Below the pieces are notes generated by a model that had not been told where the DNA came from, did no database searches, and saw only the letters and a list, made by a program, of their open reading frames with translations. 31,675 nucleotides of DNA from a virus. A program made the position numbers and the translations under genes. Shown here one piece after another: positions 15,529 to 23,997 of this stretch; within the stretch, counting starts at the first letter, position 1; each line of letters starts with the position of its first letter. The DNA is taken from IMG/VR virus record IMGVR_UViG_3300034980_000470, positions 1 through 31,675 of that record. The stretch is one strand, 5' to 3'.

Positions 15529-18500
15529 ATGCCCCAAGAAGTCGCCACACCAGAATGGGATTACACCAAGGTCCAAGCCTACATCGACAAACAGGCTCAC
15601 CATCAGCCCGAATCACGCCGAGCGGTTGTTCGGCCCAGCGCCAAAAAAGAAACCGCCACACCAGAATGGGATTACACCAAGGTCCAAGCCTACCTCGACA
15701 AACAGAAGACGACTGATGGTGAGGATGAGGGTTACGTCGGGGGCACAGTAAAGCCCGCGCTCATTAGGAGTTGGGCTCGGCTGAGTCAGATTTATTTGAC
15801 TGCGAAAAACCAGTTGTCACCAGATCCAAACTTCGCAAGAAAAATGGTGGCGAATAGACAGCTTGCCCGAACCCCATACGGAGCAGAACACACAAGGAGT
15901 ATGGAAGAGTTTCATGAGTCTGAGGGTTTGGATATGGTCAAGGAACTCTTAGATAACCCCCATGTAGTACCAGGCGTTCTAATGGAACAGATCGCGCCTG
16001 TGTTGGGATTTCAGTTGCCCGCTACGGCCGTAACGACGGCTGGCGGCATGGTCGCTGGCGCGGCTGCTGGCGCGGCTGCTGGCGCGGCTTTTGGCCCTGC
16101 GGCGTTGCCTGCTGCTGCGGTCGGTGCCAGGTTAGGTTCCAGGGCCGGGGCCATGGTGGGAGTGGGAGGTTCGTCGGCGCTTCTCGAAGGGGTGGAAGCG
16201 TTTTATTCCAAAATAGAAGAGGGGATCTTGGCCAAGGGTGGGGACATTGACAGCGCCGAAGATTGGGAAGATGCCTTGGGCGATGCCGAGTTAGTCCGCG
16301 CAGCGAAGGGTTATGCGCTTAAGTCTGGATTGCCGGTTGGCGCGCTTGATGCGCTCGGGTTTGGGGTGGCCGGAAAACTTTTGAAGGCTGCCAAGGGCGC
16401 CGGCAAAATAAAGAAGGCCGGTGCTGCTGCCGGCGAACTGGGAATTCAGTCCGGCACTGCCATGGCTGGAGAGGCTCTAAAGCAGCAGGTGACGGGAGAG
16501 ATAAGCGCGCACGATGTGGTGCTTGAGGGCTTTGCCGAACTCGTCCCCGGCGTTGGCGAAGTTGCCTTGGGCACGTCCATAGAGAGTGTTGGAACGGGTG
16601 GATTGCGCGCGACGGAGGTGCGAACCGCCCTTTCCGGATTAGCCAACGAACTCGTGAACGAGGCGTCCGAAATGACGCTAACCTCTCCTGCCGAAAAGAT
16701 TGCGAACATACCTGGCGATCCGAGTCGAAAAGAGATAAGAGGCATCCTCGGGGGGGAAGCCTACAAGCAACACCAGTCGTGGCTTAGTCAAAAACGCAAC
16801 CGAATCGCTTTGAAGGAAGCTGTTGCCTACCGCCTGGATGCTCGGGCGGTCGAGGAATCTGCCGCTACAGATCGTCGCAGGGCCATTGAGGCCGAAGCGC
16901 CCACCGAGGTTGCGCCCGCTGAAGTTGCGCCCACTGAAGTTGCGCCCACTGAAGTTGCGCCCACTGAAGTTGCGCCCACTGAAGTTGCGCCCACTGATGT
17001 TTCCCCCCCCGCCCCCCGCGCCGCCGAGGGTGCGGGTCGCCCCGTAGAATCTGTGCTTGACGAATACGGGGAGATAGACGAGGCAATCGACACTGCTGCC
17101 CGTGCTCTTGCCAGAGATGCGGATATGGGCATCACCAAAGATCGGGATCTGTCCTCCGTAGTGAGGGACGAAAATGGTGAGGTGATCGGTGCGCAGTGGA
17201 GGTCATTCGATGGCGACAATTACGAGTTTGATGTTGTAGTTGCCCCGGAACACCAAGGTTCAGGCGTAGGCAGAAGCCTTATCGATGACGGGATTGCTGG
17301 GTTCGATGAGCATTTGGAGTTCAATCCAGATGCGACGATGAGACTCTCCGTAACTTCCGATGTGTCTGAAGCCGCTCTTTCTCGCAGGGGCTTTGAAGTT
17401 GTCGGTGGGGACAACCGTATCAAGGTAATGGAACGCACCCCCCGCGCCGCCGAGGTTGCGCCGAAAAAGCCCGCGCCGAAGAAGCCTGCGCCGAAGAAGC
17501 CTGCGCCGAAGAAGAGGGAAGGTGACGAGGCGCGCTATTGGAAAAGTATTACCAGGAGGTCGCCGGGGTGGTCCAAACAAAAGGTTGATATTGAGGTCGG
17601 TGACGAGGGTAAAACGAAGAAATTCAAAACAGAAGCATTGGCTCTCGATGACTCATGGGCCATTACCCGTGGTGTTATTGAAATCAAAGGCGAGCTTGTT
17701 CCAATAGACAGGCGACATCTGGACGCTGGCGATTGGAAAGAACACAAACACAAAGAATGGAACTTAAAATACCTTCCCTCTGGCAAGCGCGTTGCCTCAG
17801 CATCAAAAACTAGGCTCAGGCATCTTTATCAGATGATTCAAGACGCGGGTCTCGCGTTTCCGAAAACGACTGCCGGTTGGCAACATATGCAGAAAGCGAA
17901 AAAGGGCGCTCTTTCGGAGGAAGCGCGCCATGTGGTGTCGGCCTGGGAATCCAAGAGCATGGCTGCCCTCCCCGACGACCTGCGCAAGCAGATTTTAAGT
18001 GTTGTTGAGGCCCCCGACCCCGGCATAACGGCAGACATGATTTTAGATTTGGCTGATTTGAAAGGGGCCCGTCAGGGCATGGAGATCATTAGGGGCCTTG
18101 TCAGGGAAGTGCCGGAGTTCGCTTACGACCCAATTTTCATTGTTGGCAACGACAAGAAACTTGTGTTTCGGGACCACTATGTTTATCGACTCGAACCGTC
18201 AATTTTCAATATCGACGCAGACAGCCTCGCGGTGGGACAATCGGTCGGTGTCAACCTGCCTGACCTGGGCATAAAAAAAATCACCTCCAAGGCAGAGGTC
18301 ATCAAAAAGGCCCTTAAGGTTGCGGGGTATAAGGCTTCTCAGGGGGCTGCGCGTAAGCAGGAAATTATCGACGCGATTCAGTGGGACCAGAAAAAGACGC
18401 AGGCGGGCATTGTTGCCAAGCCCGCGCCGGCCAAAGAAGAGGTTCTGCCGAGTGGTGCCGGTGTGGTCGCCGCGCCTTCACGAAGCTACTCGTCAGACCT

Positions 18501-21500
18501 TGCGGCCGTCAGGGGGAAAAAAGATCGCGCCGCTGATGCCCAGACCAGGAATTACAGGGCCAAACGACGGGCTGAGCGAGACGGGCAAAAGGCCCGCGAT
18601 GCGGACAGCATTTACGATCTCATTGAGGACGTTTCTAAAAAAATGGGGATGGGCGCCCCGAGCGTAGATCGAACCAGTCGAAGGTCGTGGGCGGCAGCCT
18701 GGTACGACCCACACACCGAAGCGGCGAGAATCAAGTTTGGATCATACGTCGGGCCGTTTTTGCACGAAGTCGGACACCACCTTCACAAGTTACTCTTCAC
18801 GCTACCTGCAGCAGAGCGTGCCGGCCAGAAACACCTTGGGCCAAAAGAACGACGAAAAATCAAATCGGACGAGCTTCCAAAAGAGTGGCGTCCTGATCTT
18901 CATGTTTTGGGGAAGGATCTTTACAAAGACAGAACACCTTCGAGTGGGTACGAAGCAGAGGGGTGGGCCGAGGCGATTAGATTTCTTTTCGTAGATCCCG
19001 ACCATTTCAAGGAGAGAACGCCCAAGCTCTATCAGGAATTGACAACGATGTTGCAAGCGGAACACCCACGAACATGGGATCTTATCGAACAAGGGCGACA
19101 TCGAATTCAGGATTTTATTCAGGCAGCCGAAGACGATCCGGTCGCACATCGAATCTACCGGGGCAGAACAAATTCTTGGTTGAAGACAACGCTGCAACAG
19201 AAGTTAACCTGGTTTCGGACCAGGTTCACCGATCGAAACGATTTTGCGAACTACTTGCAGGCTGTTTTGGGCCTCACGGGCAGAAAGGCCGACCCCAAGT
19301 TAGCTGCAAGGTTAACACCGTCCAAAGACGTTCACTTGCGGGCGCTGCGAAGCCCAAGCATGATCGTGGGAACGATGGAGGAAATCGTCCAGGGTAGTGG
19401 GCTGTTTCCCTACGACGATCCCACCGGCTCCTGGGACGAGTTTGTCAAAAGTAATCCCGACCTTAATGTAAAAGACCGGAGTTCACTTAGAGATCGACTG
19501 GCCTTGATAAAAAACGACGTGGAAATGGAGCGATTTGAAAGCTATATGGTCGCTCTGCGGGCCAAAGAAAAGCGCAAACAGGGCTTTAAGGTATTGGGAA
19601 CGCCGGGTGACGCCAGCATGCTGACCGATTTCTCTGACAAGAGTCTCGACGAGCACCTGGCCGATACGGAAAAGGAATACCCGCACTTCGCTGAGGTTGC
19701 AAGGTCGTTTTCGGAATTCGATAGGTGGGTTATCGGTTGGATGGTACACAGGGGCATGTTGACCAGACAAAGCGCGAAACTAATACTGGATGCCAACCAA
19801 CACTACATCACATTCTCTCGAATGCCTCTTCGAGATGTAGCCAGTCGTGGTTGGTCAGGTGGGCTCGGGTTTGCAAATAAAACCCCCGGACTAAAGCGGT
19901 TCTTCGACGATCGCGGGGAGGCGATGGTGCCGCCGCTCGATGCATATTTAGGCCATCTTATGCATGTGTTGGGGCAAATAGAAAACAACGAGGTTGTCAG
20001 GGCGTTGGGTCAGTTGGATCAAATTGTTGAGGGTACCGGAAGGTTTTTCACCGATCCCGGCCCATACATGAAGCCGCACTTTGTTTCCAAAGATCAGGTG
20101 GTGAAGCATGTTCTTGATCAGCTTGGCATTGGAATCGACGGCGAAGGTGACCGGCAGATTCCTTCTTGGTTGGAAAACATTCCCAAAGAAGAGGTCGAGG
20201 AAATAATTGAGGCCTTTCACACCATTGAGGGCGGCTCGTTTTGGAAAACCAGCATCGATCCGTCGATGGACAGGCACAAGATTTTCTCGTATTTGGACGA
20301 GAATGGAAAACGGGTTTATCGCCAGGCAAGCAACGACAAGAATGGAGAAATGCTGTTCTCTTTTCTGAAAGGGTTGAATAACCCCAAGATTGTGTCTGGT
20401 TGGATGAAATTTTTGACCATTCCTCGCCGGGTTCTCATGAAGGGCGCAACGGAACTAAATCCATCGTGGTCGATCCCCAACCTGATTCGAGACACGGTGT
20501 CCGCAATAACGATGTCAGAGGGAGATTTTCTCAAACTACCGTTGGCCGATGGCCATCGTATGCGGGGTATGAAAACGGCGTTCTTGGGCGGCGACTTGTC
20601 GAAAGTAATGGCTCTTAGCGGCGGCAATATGTCGGGCCTTTATCACGACGCATGGGATGGGTCGCATGTCAGCGAAAAAGCTCTACTTGGCCCCAGGCCG
20701 AAATTGATGGGTCTTATCAAAGGGGACAGGGCTTCGGCTGTCTTGGGCGATTTGCTGACTCTTGGTCCGATATCCAGGTTGAATCGCGCCCTCGAGCGCA
20801 TGAACCGGCTGGCCGAAGCGGCGATTGTTCTGGACAAGAATCGGGGGCGTCTCGAAGACTATCGTGCGCATAGACGTGAGAAAAACGAGCTTATAGCAAA
20901 CGCCGAAAGCATACCGGAAGGGGAGTTTTTTCGTCGTCGAAAGGAGCTTGAGGAAAGGGAAGCCACGATGTGGAGTGCCTGGGATGTCATGCTCACCTCC
21001 GGTCAGGCATCAGCAGACATCACCATAGACTTCCATCGTGGCGGAACGTGGATCAAGGAGATGAACCAGTTCATTCCCTTCCTTAACGCCGCCGTCCAGG
21101 GCACCAGCAAGCTCGCGCGGTTTATTTCCAAAAACCCAGGGGCCGCACTTGGAAGAATCTTCACCATGACGGTCGTTCCCAGTATCGCACAAATCCTACT
21201 TGTGTGGGACGACGAAGAGTATTGGTCAAAGCCACAATATAGCCGTGACCGATACTACTACTTTCCTATTGGACGCGACAACAACGGAAATCGTGAATAC
21301 CTAAAGATTCCGAAGCCGTATGGTCTTGGCGTGTTTGCCATTGCAACAGAACGGTCCATTACGAGAATGATCGGCATGGACCCGATCACCGGCAAGCATA
21401 CCGGAGACCCCGGCGTTGATGTGTCGGGCACGGTATGGAGTCTAGTAAAAGAATTGCGTCCACAGCTAAGCATTGCGGCCCTGCAGCCATTTATGGAAGT

Positions 21501-22140
21501 GATGGCCGGCAATCAGGGCTACGACTACTTCCGAAAACAATCCATCGTCAGTTTCAGGGATCGGGATCTCCCCAAGAGTCTCCAGGGGGCATCCAGGTCG
21601 TCTGAGTTGGCCCGGTATTTCGGAGAAATGCTGGACTATGCGCCGGCCAAGATAGACCACCTCATATATGGGTATTTCGGCGGCCTGGGCAGAGATGTCG
21701 TGGGAATAAGCGATCGCGTCGTGCGAGCGGTTTCTTCAGAGGCTCGCAAAGGAGAGCCGCTTGGGTTTTCAGACTGGCTTATTGTTCGTCGATTCCTCGA
21801 AACGGGAACCACGACTCAACACGAAGCGGTACGCCGGTTTTACGACGACTGGGATGAGATCAGATCAACGTATCGCGGACTAAAGGCACAAACCAGCGCC
21901 GATGCAAGGCGACAATACGCCAAGACCAACAAGCTCAAGCTGTCGCTCTACAAAGGCTACAGCCAGTCCAGCAGAACCATGTCAAAATATTTCGGAAGCC
22001 TCCGAAAGCTGTACGATGCTACGGACATGGATGCTTACGAGCGAGAAAAGAAAATGAATGATCTACAAGAGGCAATCATAAAGCGCGCCCAGGCAGTGCA
22101 ACAGTATCACAGAAGAATAAAGGAATCCGTCGATGAGTGA
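15529..22140 (+). CDS. Giant polyvalent ejection protein with GNAT and zincin domains and LPD38-like region
   Basis: The protein has 2203 residues. In order: two copies of a 17-residue motif with WDYTKVQAY (6-22 and 43-59); an Ala/Gly-rich hydrophobic region (about 165-215) able to touch membranes; seven APTEV-type repeats (457-491); a GNAT acetyltransferase domain (about 515-640) with the acetyl-CoA loop QGSGVG at 576-581; APKKP repeats (644-662); an unassigned domain (about 665-990); and a zincin region with HEVGHHLHK (HExxH at 1079-1083) and a downstream GWAE whose Glu1148 could be the third metal ligand. Further on, NPSWSIPNLIRDT (about 1644), FIPFLNAAVQG (about 1847) and YLKIPKPYG (about 1924) match the LPD38 polyvalent-protein domain as I recall it. 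Polyvalent proteins are injected with DNA and act in the new host. Targets of the enzymes are unknown. Confidence 0.8.
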   Translation: MPQEVATPEWDYTKVQAYIDKQAHHQPESRRAVVRPSAKKETATPEWDYTKVQAYLDKQKTTDGEDEGYVGGTVKPALIRSWARLSQIYLTAKNQLSPDPNFARKMVANRQLARTPYGAEHTRSMEEFHESEGLDMVKELLDNPHVVPGVLMEQIAPVLGFQLPATAVTTAGGMVAGAAAGAAAGAAFGPAALPAAAVGARLGSRAGAMVGVGGSSALLEGVEAFYSKIEEGILAKGGDIDSAEDWEDALGDAELVRAAKGYALKSGLPVGALDALGFGVAGKLLKAAKGAGKIKKAGAAAGELGIQSGTAMAGEALKQQVTGEISAHDVVLEGFAELVPGVGEVALGTSIESVGTGGLRATEVRTALSGLANELVNEASEMTLTSPAEKIANIPGDPSRKEIRGILGGEAYKQHQSWLSQKRNRIALKEAVAYRLDARAVEESAATDRRRAIEAEAPTEVAPAEVAPTEVAPTEVAPTEVAPTEVAPTDVSPPAPRAAEGAGRPVESVLDEYGEIDEAIDTAARALARDADMGITKDRDLSSVVRDENGEVIGAQWRSFDGDNYEFDVVVAPEHQGSGVGRSLIDDGIAGFDEHLEFNPDATMRLSVTSDVSEAALSRRGFEVVGGDNRIKVMERTPRAAEVAPKKPAPKKPAPKKPAPKKREGDEARYWKSITRRSPGWSKQKVDIEVGDEGKTKKFKTEALALDDSWAITRGVIEIKGELVPIDRRHLDAGDWKEHKHKEWNLKYLPSGKRVASASKTRLRHLYQMIQDAGLAFPKTTAGWQHMQKAKKGALSEEARHVVSAWESKSMAALPDDLRKQILSVVEAPDPGITADMILDLADLKGARQGMEIIRGLVREVPEFAYDPIFIVGNDKKLVFRDHYVYRLEPSIFNIDADSLAVGQSVGVNLPDLGIKKITSKAEVIKKALKVAGYKASQGAARKQEIIDAIQWDQKKTQAGIVAKPAPAKEEVLPSGAGVVAAPSRSYSSDLAAVRGKKDRAADAQTRNYRAKRRAERDGQKARDADSIYDLIEDVSKKMGMGAPSVDRTSRRSWAAAWYDPHTEAARIKFGSYVGPFLHEVGHHLHKLLFTLPAAERAGQKHLGPKERRKIKSDELPKEWRPDLHVLGKDLYKDRTPSSGYEAEGWAEAIRFLFVDPDHFKERTPKLYQELTTMLQAEHPRTWDLIEQGRHRIQDFIQAAEDDPVAHRIYRGRTNSWLKTTLQQKLTWFRTRFTDRNDFANYLQAVLGLTGRKADPKLAARLTPSKDVHLRALRSPSMIVGTMEEIVQGSGLFPYDDPTGSWDEFVKSNPDLNVKDRSSLRDRLALIKNDVEMERFESYMVALRAKEKRKQGFKVLGTPGDASMLTDFSDKSLDEHLADTEKEYPHFAEVARSFSEFDRWVIGWMVHRGMLTRQSAKLILDANQHYITFSRMPLRDVASRGWSGGLGFANKTPGLKRFFDDRGEAMVPPLDAYLGHLMHVLGQIENNEVVRALGQLDQIVEGTGRFFTDPGPYMKPHFVSKDQVVKHVLDQLGIGIDGEGDRQIPSWLENIPKEEVEEIIEAFHTIEGGSFWKTSIDPSMDRHKIFSYLDENGKRVYRQASNDKNGEMLFSFLKGLNNPKIVSGWMKFLTIPRRVLMKGATELNPSWSIPNLIRDTVSAITMSEGDFLKLPLADGHRMRGMKTAFLGGDLSKVMALSGGNMSGLYHDAWDGSHVSEKALLGPRPKLMGLIKGDRASAVLGDLLTLGPISRLNRALERMNRLAEAAIVLDKNRGRLEDYRAHRREKNELIANAESIPEGEFFRRRKELEEREATMWSAWDVMLTSGQASADITIDFHRGGTWIKEMNQFIPFLNAAVQGTSKLARFISKNPGAALGRIFTMTVVPSIAQILLVWDDEEYWSKPQYSRDRYYYFPIGRDNNGNREYLKIPKPYGLGVFAIATERSITRMIGMDPITGKHTGDPGVDVSGTVWSLVKELRPQLSIAALQPFMEVMAGNQGYDYFRKQSIVSFRDRDLPKSLQGASRSSELARYFGEMLDYAPAKIDHLIYGYFGGLGRDVVGISDRVVRAVSSEARKGEPLGFSDWLIVRRFLETGTTTQHEAVRRFYDDWDEIRSTYRGLKAQTSADARRQYAKTNKLKLSLYKGYSQSSRTMSKYFGSLRKLYDATDMDAYEREKKMNDLQEAIIKRAQAVQQYHRRIKESVDE
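15544..15705 (+). repeat. Duplicated 51-bp coding motif (two copies)
   Basis: The bases 15544-15594 and 15655-15705 are identical except for one base (ATC versus CTC, Ile to Leu). They encode the same 17-residue peptide containing TPEWDYTKVQAY. Near identity at the DNA level indicates a recent in-frame duplication. The peptide lies at the extreme N-terminus of the polyvalent protein, where a packaging or capsid-docking signal would be expected; that role is inference. Confidence 0.85.
16897..17001 (+). repeat. Seven tandem 15-bp repeats encoding APTEV
   Basis: Seven consecutive 15-base units, the middle four identical (GCGCCCACTGAAGTT), encode an APTEV linker immediately before the GNAT domain. 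The first, second and last units carry single or few substitutions. The array is likely to vary in length through slippage. A run of eight C bases follows at 17004-17011. Confidence 0.9.
17458..17514 (+). repeat. Tandem 15-bp repeats encoding APKKP
   Basis: Three full 15-base units and a 12-base remnant (unit GCGCCGAAGAAGCCT) encode a lysine/proline linker immediately after the GNAT domain. Together with the APTEV array it brackets the acetyltransferase domain with flexible linkers of opposite charge. Confidence 0.88.
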
Positions 22141-22648
22141 CCGTCCCTCCATGGTGGCAATGAGCAAGATGCATCGCAAGAAGCTCACCGAAGAGTCTAA
22201 GAGCCGAGGGATTAGCATCAGGGAAACGATTGAGATGATATTGGACGACTTTTTCGCCAAGCCGGCAGAAACCGCCGCCCCGAAGACCGATTTCGATTTC
22301 CATGCTGAGGAGTTTTACTGCGTTGACTTTTCCAGCATGATGGAGATGAAAATCCTTGGCACGGAAAGCGGCGGCCCGCTGATATTCGATTCGAGGAAAG
22401 CTGCGATCAAGTGTGCCCAAGAACACGAGGCCAACGTGCTGTGCATCGAGAACAGCGAGTACGGGGTTGATGGCCTTGCCTCATACAACCTGGCACCAAT
22501 GGCGATTCCGGTGCCAGACAACGCTATCTTGTTGAAAGATTACCGTGATATACGGCCCATAAGTGTTCGACTACCCGATCCGGTAATTCGGGTCGGAGAG
22601 CCCAGGGTCGCAGGCATAGTCCCGGTCAGTCGTATATCGCAGCCTTGA
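22133..22648 (+). CDS. Hypothetical protein with possible ribbon-helix-helix N-terminus
   Basis: The protein has 171 residues; the ATG overlaps the end of the polyvalent gene by 8 bases. Residues 7-42 (MVAMSKMHRKKLTEESKSRGISIRETIEMILDDFF) follow the strand-helix-helix layout of CopG/Arc-type ribbon-helix-helix DNA-binding proteins, with a turn at the RGIS position. The remaining 125 residues are mixed and contain LIFDSRKAAIKCAQEHEANVL, then a Pro/Val-rich end; I do not recognise them. It could be a regulator at the end of the late operon, but the RHH call is by pattern only. The 3' end overlaps the convergent minus-strand gene by 23 bases. Confidence 0.55.
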   Translation: MSDRPSMVAMSKMHRKKLTEESKSRGISIRETIEMILDDFFAKPAETAAPKTDFDFHAEEFYCVDFSSMMEMKILGTESGGPLIFDSRKAAIKCAQEHEANVLCIENSEYGVDGLASYNLAPMAIPVPDNAILLKDYRDIRPISVRLPDPVIRVGEPRVAGIVPVSRISQP

Positions 22649-23027
22649 TGTGCTCGACGCCGTGTTGAAGGTAATGCTCTCCACGCATTACGGCGCGCCT
22701 GGTTTCTTCGATCGACGAAAGCAGTTCGGAGTATTTCTTGTGCGCCCGTTCTGCTGACTCGTTAAGGTCCGCGCCAGCAGCCGGATTAATACCGTGGACG
22801 GTCAGGTCATGCGCGAGAAGCATTTGCTGCAGGTTCATGATGATGGACGTGTTGACATCCATTGATCGGGCCATCTGAATCTGGGCGCTCACAATGGTAT
22901 CCAGGCGTTTGGCAAATTGGGACATCATCCATCGTAGGACGAGAATGAATGCGCCGCCGAGCACGGCGAACCCGCCGAAGTCCAACCACTTGCTCGGGTC
23001 AGTTCCTATCTGAGATAAAAGCTCCAT
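22626..23027 (-). CDS. N-terminally anchored coiled-coil membrane protein
   Basis: The protein has 133 residues. A single hydrophobic segment (FGGFAVLGGAFILVLRWMM, about 17-36) is followed by a long helical, coiled-coil-prone region running to the end. One N-terminal anchor plus a helical tail is the topology of BhlA-like holins and of inner-membrane spanin partners, but no sequence signature decides between these and an unrelated membrane protein. It starts only 14 bases beyond the T-run of the strong terminator after the decoration gene, so its expression needs read-through or another promoter. The 3' end overlaps the convergent plus-strand gene by 23 bases. Confidence 0.6.
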   Translation of the reverse strand: MELLSQIGTDPSKWLDFGGFAVLGGAFILVLRWMMSQFAKRLDTIVSAQIQMARSMDVNTSIIMNLQQMLLAHDLTVHGINPAAGADLNESAERAHKKYSELLSSIEETRRAVMRGEHYLQHGVEHIKAAIYD

Positions 23028-23041
23028 GTTCTCATGTCCCG

Positions 23042-23083
23042 AAAAACTGGGCCCGCAGAGTTACACCCAAACTCTGCGGGCCC
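23042..23083 (-). terminator. Rho-independent terminator after the head operon
   Basis: On the minus strand a perfect 14-base-pair stem (arms 23049-23062 and 23070-23083, GC-rich, containing GGGCCCGCAGAG) with a 7-base loop is followed by AGTTTTTC. It lies between the lectin-like decoration gene and the membrane protein gene. On the plus strand there is no T-run, so termination is specific to leftward transcription. Confidence 0.85.
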
Positions 23084-23112
23084 ATAAGCAAGAAGAATCC
23101 ATTTCCGTGCGT

Positions 23113-23982
23113 CTACTGCTGCGTGGTCACGATGCGGGTGTCGCCGTGTCGAAGCTGCGCACACTTCCACCAGTCAATCGTTAGGGTCTCGGACGTGCCG
23201 GCACCGTTGTTGATGCACGCGATGAAGCCCAGGCCGATGTCGGACGGCGTGGTAGTCGCCGCGTTGTCATCAGCCTGATCCGTCGTCGGCTGCGCCGCGC
23301 CGTCGATGTACCATGTGATCTTCCCCGAATCGTCCATGTGGAAGCCGAGGTTGATGTAGGTATCGACCGCGAGCGTGCCCACGGCATCGTTCACCGTGTT
23401 CACGGTTCCGCCGTTGAGCATGGTGACGCAATCAATCCCGGTCGTGTCCGCTTCGAGCTGGTGGAATCCGACAAAGTTAACGTCGGCCAGCGCGCCGGCA
23501 GCCGTGATCGGCATGGTTGCGGTCATCGTCTGCGCGTCGATCAGTCCGACGAGGATTCCCATTTCGAGCGTGGTGATCGTGCTCGGCTTGACGCGAGCCT
23601 CGAACCAGAGCGCGCCACTGCCGGACGAGAGCCGGTACGGCTGGTGGAGAGTCCGGATGCCCACGTTGTCGTTGTTGGTCGCGTTCGTGAGGACCAACTC
23701 ACCGCCACACGTGTTGGTGGTGGTGACGACCGTGCCGGGCGTGGCGTCTCCAAACGAGTGATACAGGATGTGCGCACGCTCGTTGTGCAGGGCGTCCGAC
23801 GTGATCGTGCCGGAGATGCCCAGGTCGAGGAAATCGTCGAACTGGTAGTACCCGACGCCGGGGTCGAGCATCATTTCGAGCAACGGGCAATCGTTCCAAA
23901 ACGAACTTAGACCCGTTGCCTTGGTCGTTCCGCCCGGCGCTGTAGCTTGCTGATGAGAGGTAACAGGATATGGAATAGCCAT
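23113..23982 (-). CDS. Lectin-like (concanavalin-type) virion protein, probable capsid decoration
   Basis: The protein has 289 residues. YYQFDDFLDLGISGTI, then GGELVLTNATNNDNVGIRT, ALWFEARVKPSTITTLEMGILVGLID, GFHMDDSGKITWYIDG and a WW-containing end follow the strand order of concanavalin A or LamG-like beta-sandwiches that I recall in proteins encoded next to phage capsid genes. It directly follows the major capsid gene and has a near-perfect ribosome-binding site, so it is probably made in large amounts and displayed on the head. It is noticeably more GC-rich at third codon positions than its neighbours, which has produced long open frames on the opposite strand. A different origin from the capsid gene is possible. 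The last gene before the terminator. Confidence 0.65.
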   Translation of the reverse strand: MAIPYPVTSHQQATAPGGTTKATGLSSFWNDCPLLEMMLDPGVGYYQFDDFLDLGISGTITSDALHNERAHILYHSFGDATPGTVVTTTNTCGGELVLTNATNNDNVGIRTLHQPYRLSSGSGALWFEARVKPSTITTLEMGILVGLIDAQTMTATMPITAAGALADVNFVGFHQLEADTTGIDCVTMLNGGTVNTVNDAVGTLAVDTYINLGFHMDDSGKITWYIDGAAQPTTDQADDNAATTTPSDIGLGFIACINNGAGTSETLTIDWWKCAQLRHGDTRIVTTQQ

Positions 23983-23987
23983 GCTAT

Positions 23988-23996
23988 CCCTCCTTT
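23988..23996 (-). promoter_or_regulatory. Strong ribosome-binding site of the decoration gene
   Basis: On the minus strand AAAGGAGGG lies five bases before the ATG at 23982. It is the best Shine-Dalgarno match I see in the window and fixes the start of this gene. Confidence 0.8.
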
Positions 23997-23997
23997 C

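Noticed and set aside
14954-15661. 235-residue open frame on the minus strand
   Set aside because: It spans the junction of two well-supported plus-strand genes and has no recognisable blocks or ribosome-binding site.
16823-17047. Plus-strand open frame encoding repeated LRPLK units
   Set aside because: It is the APTEV repeat array read in another frame; the polyvalent protein explains the repeat and continues on both sides.
22574-22596. CCGATCCG...CGGGTCGG hairpin as a plus-strand terminator
   Set aside because: The stem is interrupted, there is no T-run, and it lies inside the coding sequence of the plus-strand gene.
23338-23910. 190-residue open frame on the plus strand
   Set aside because: It lies wholly antisense to the decoration gene, is Arg/Val/Glu-biased without protein-like blocks, and arises from the GC-rich third positions of that gene.
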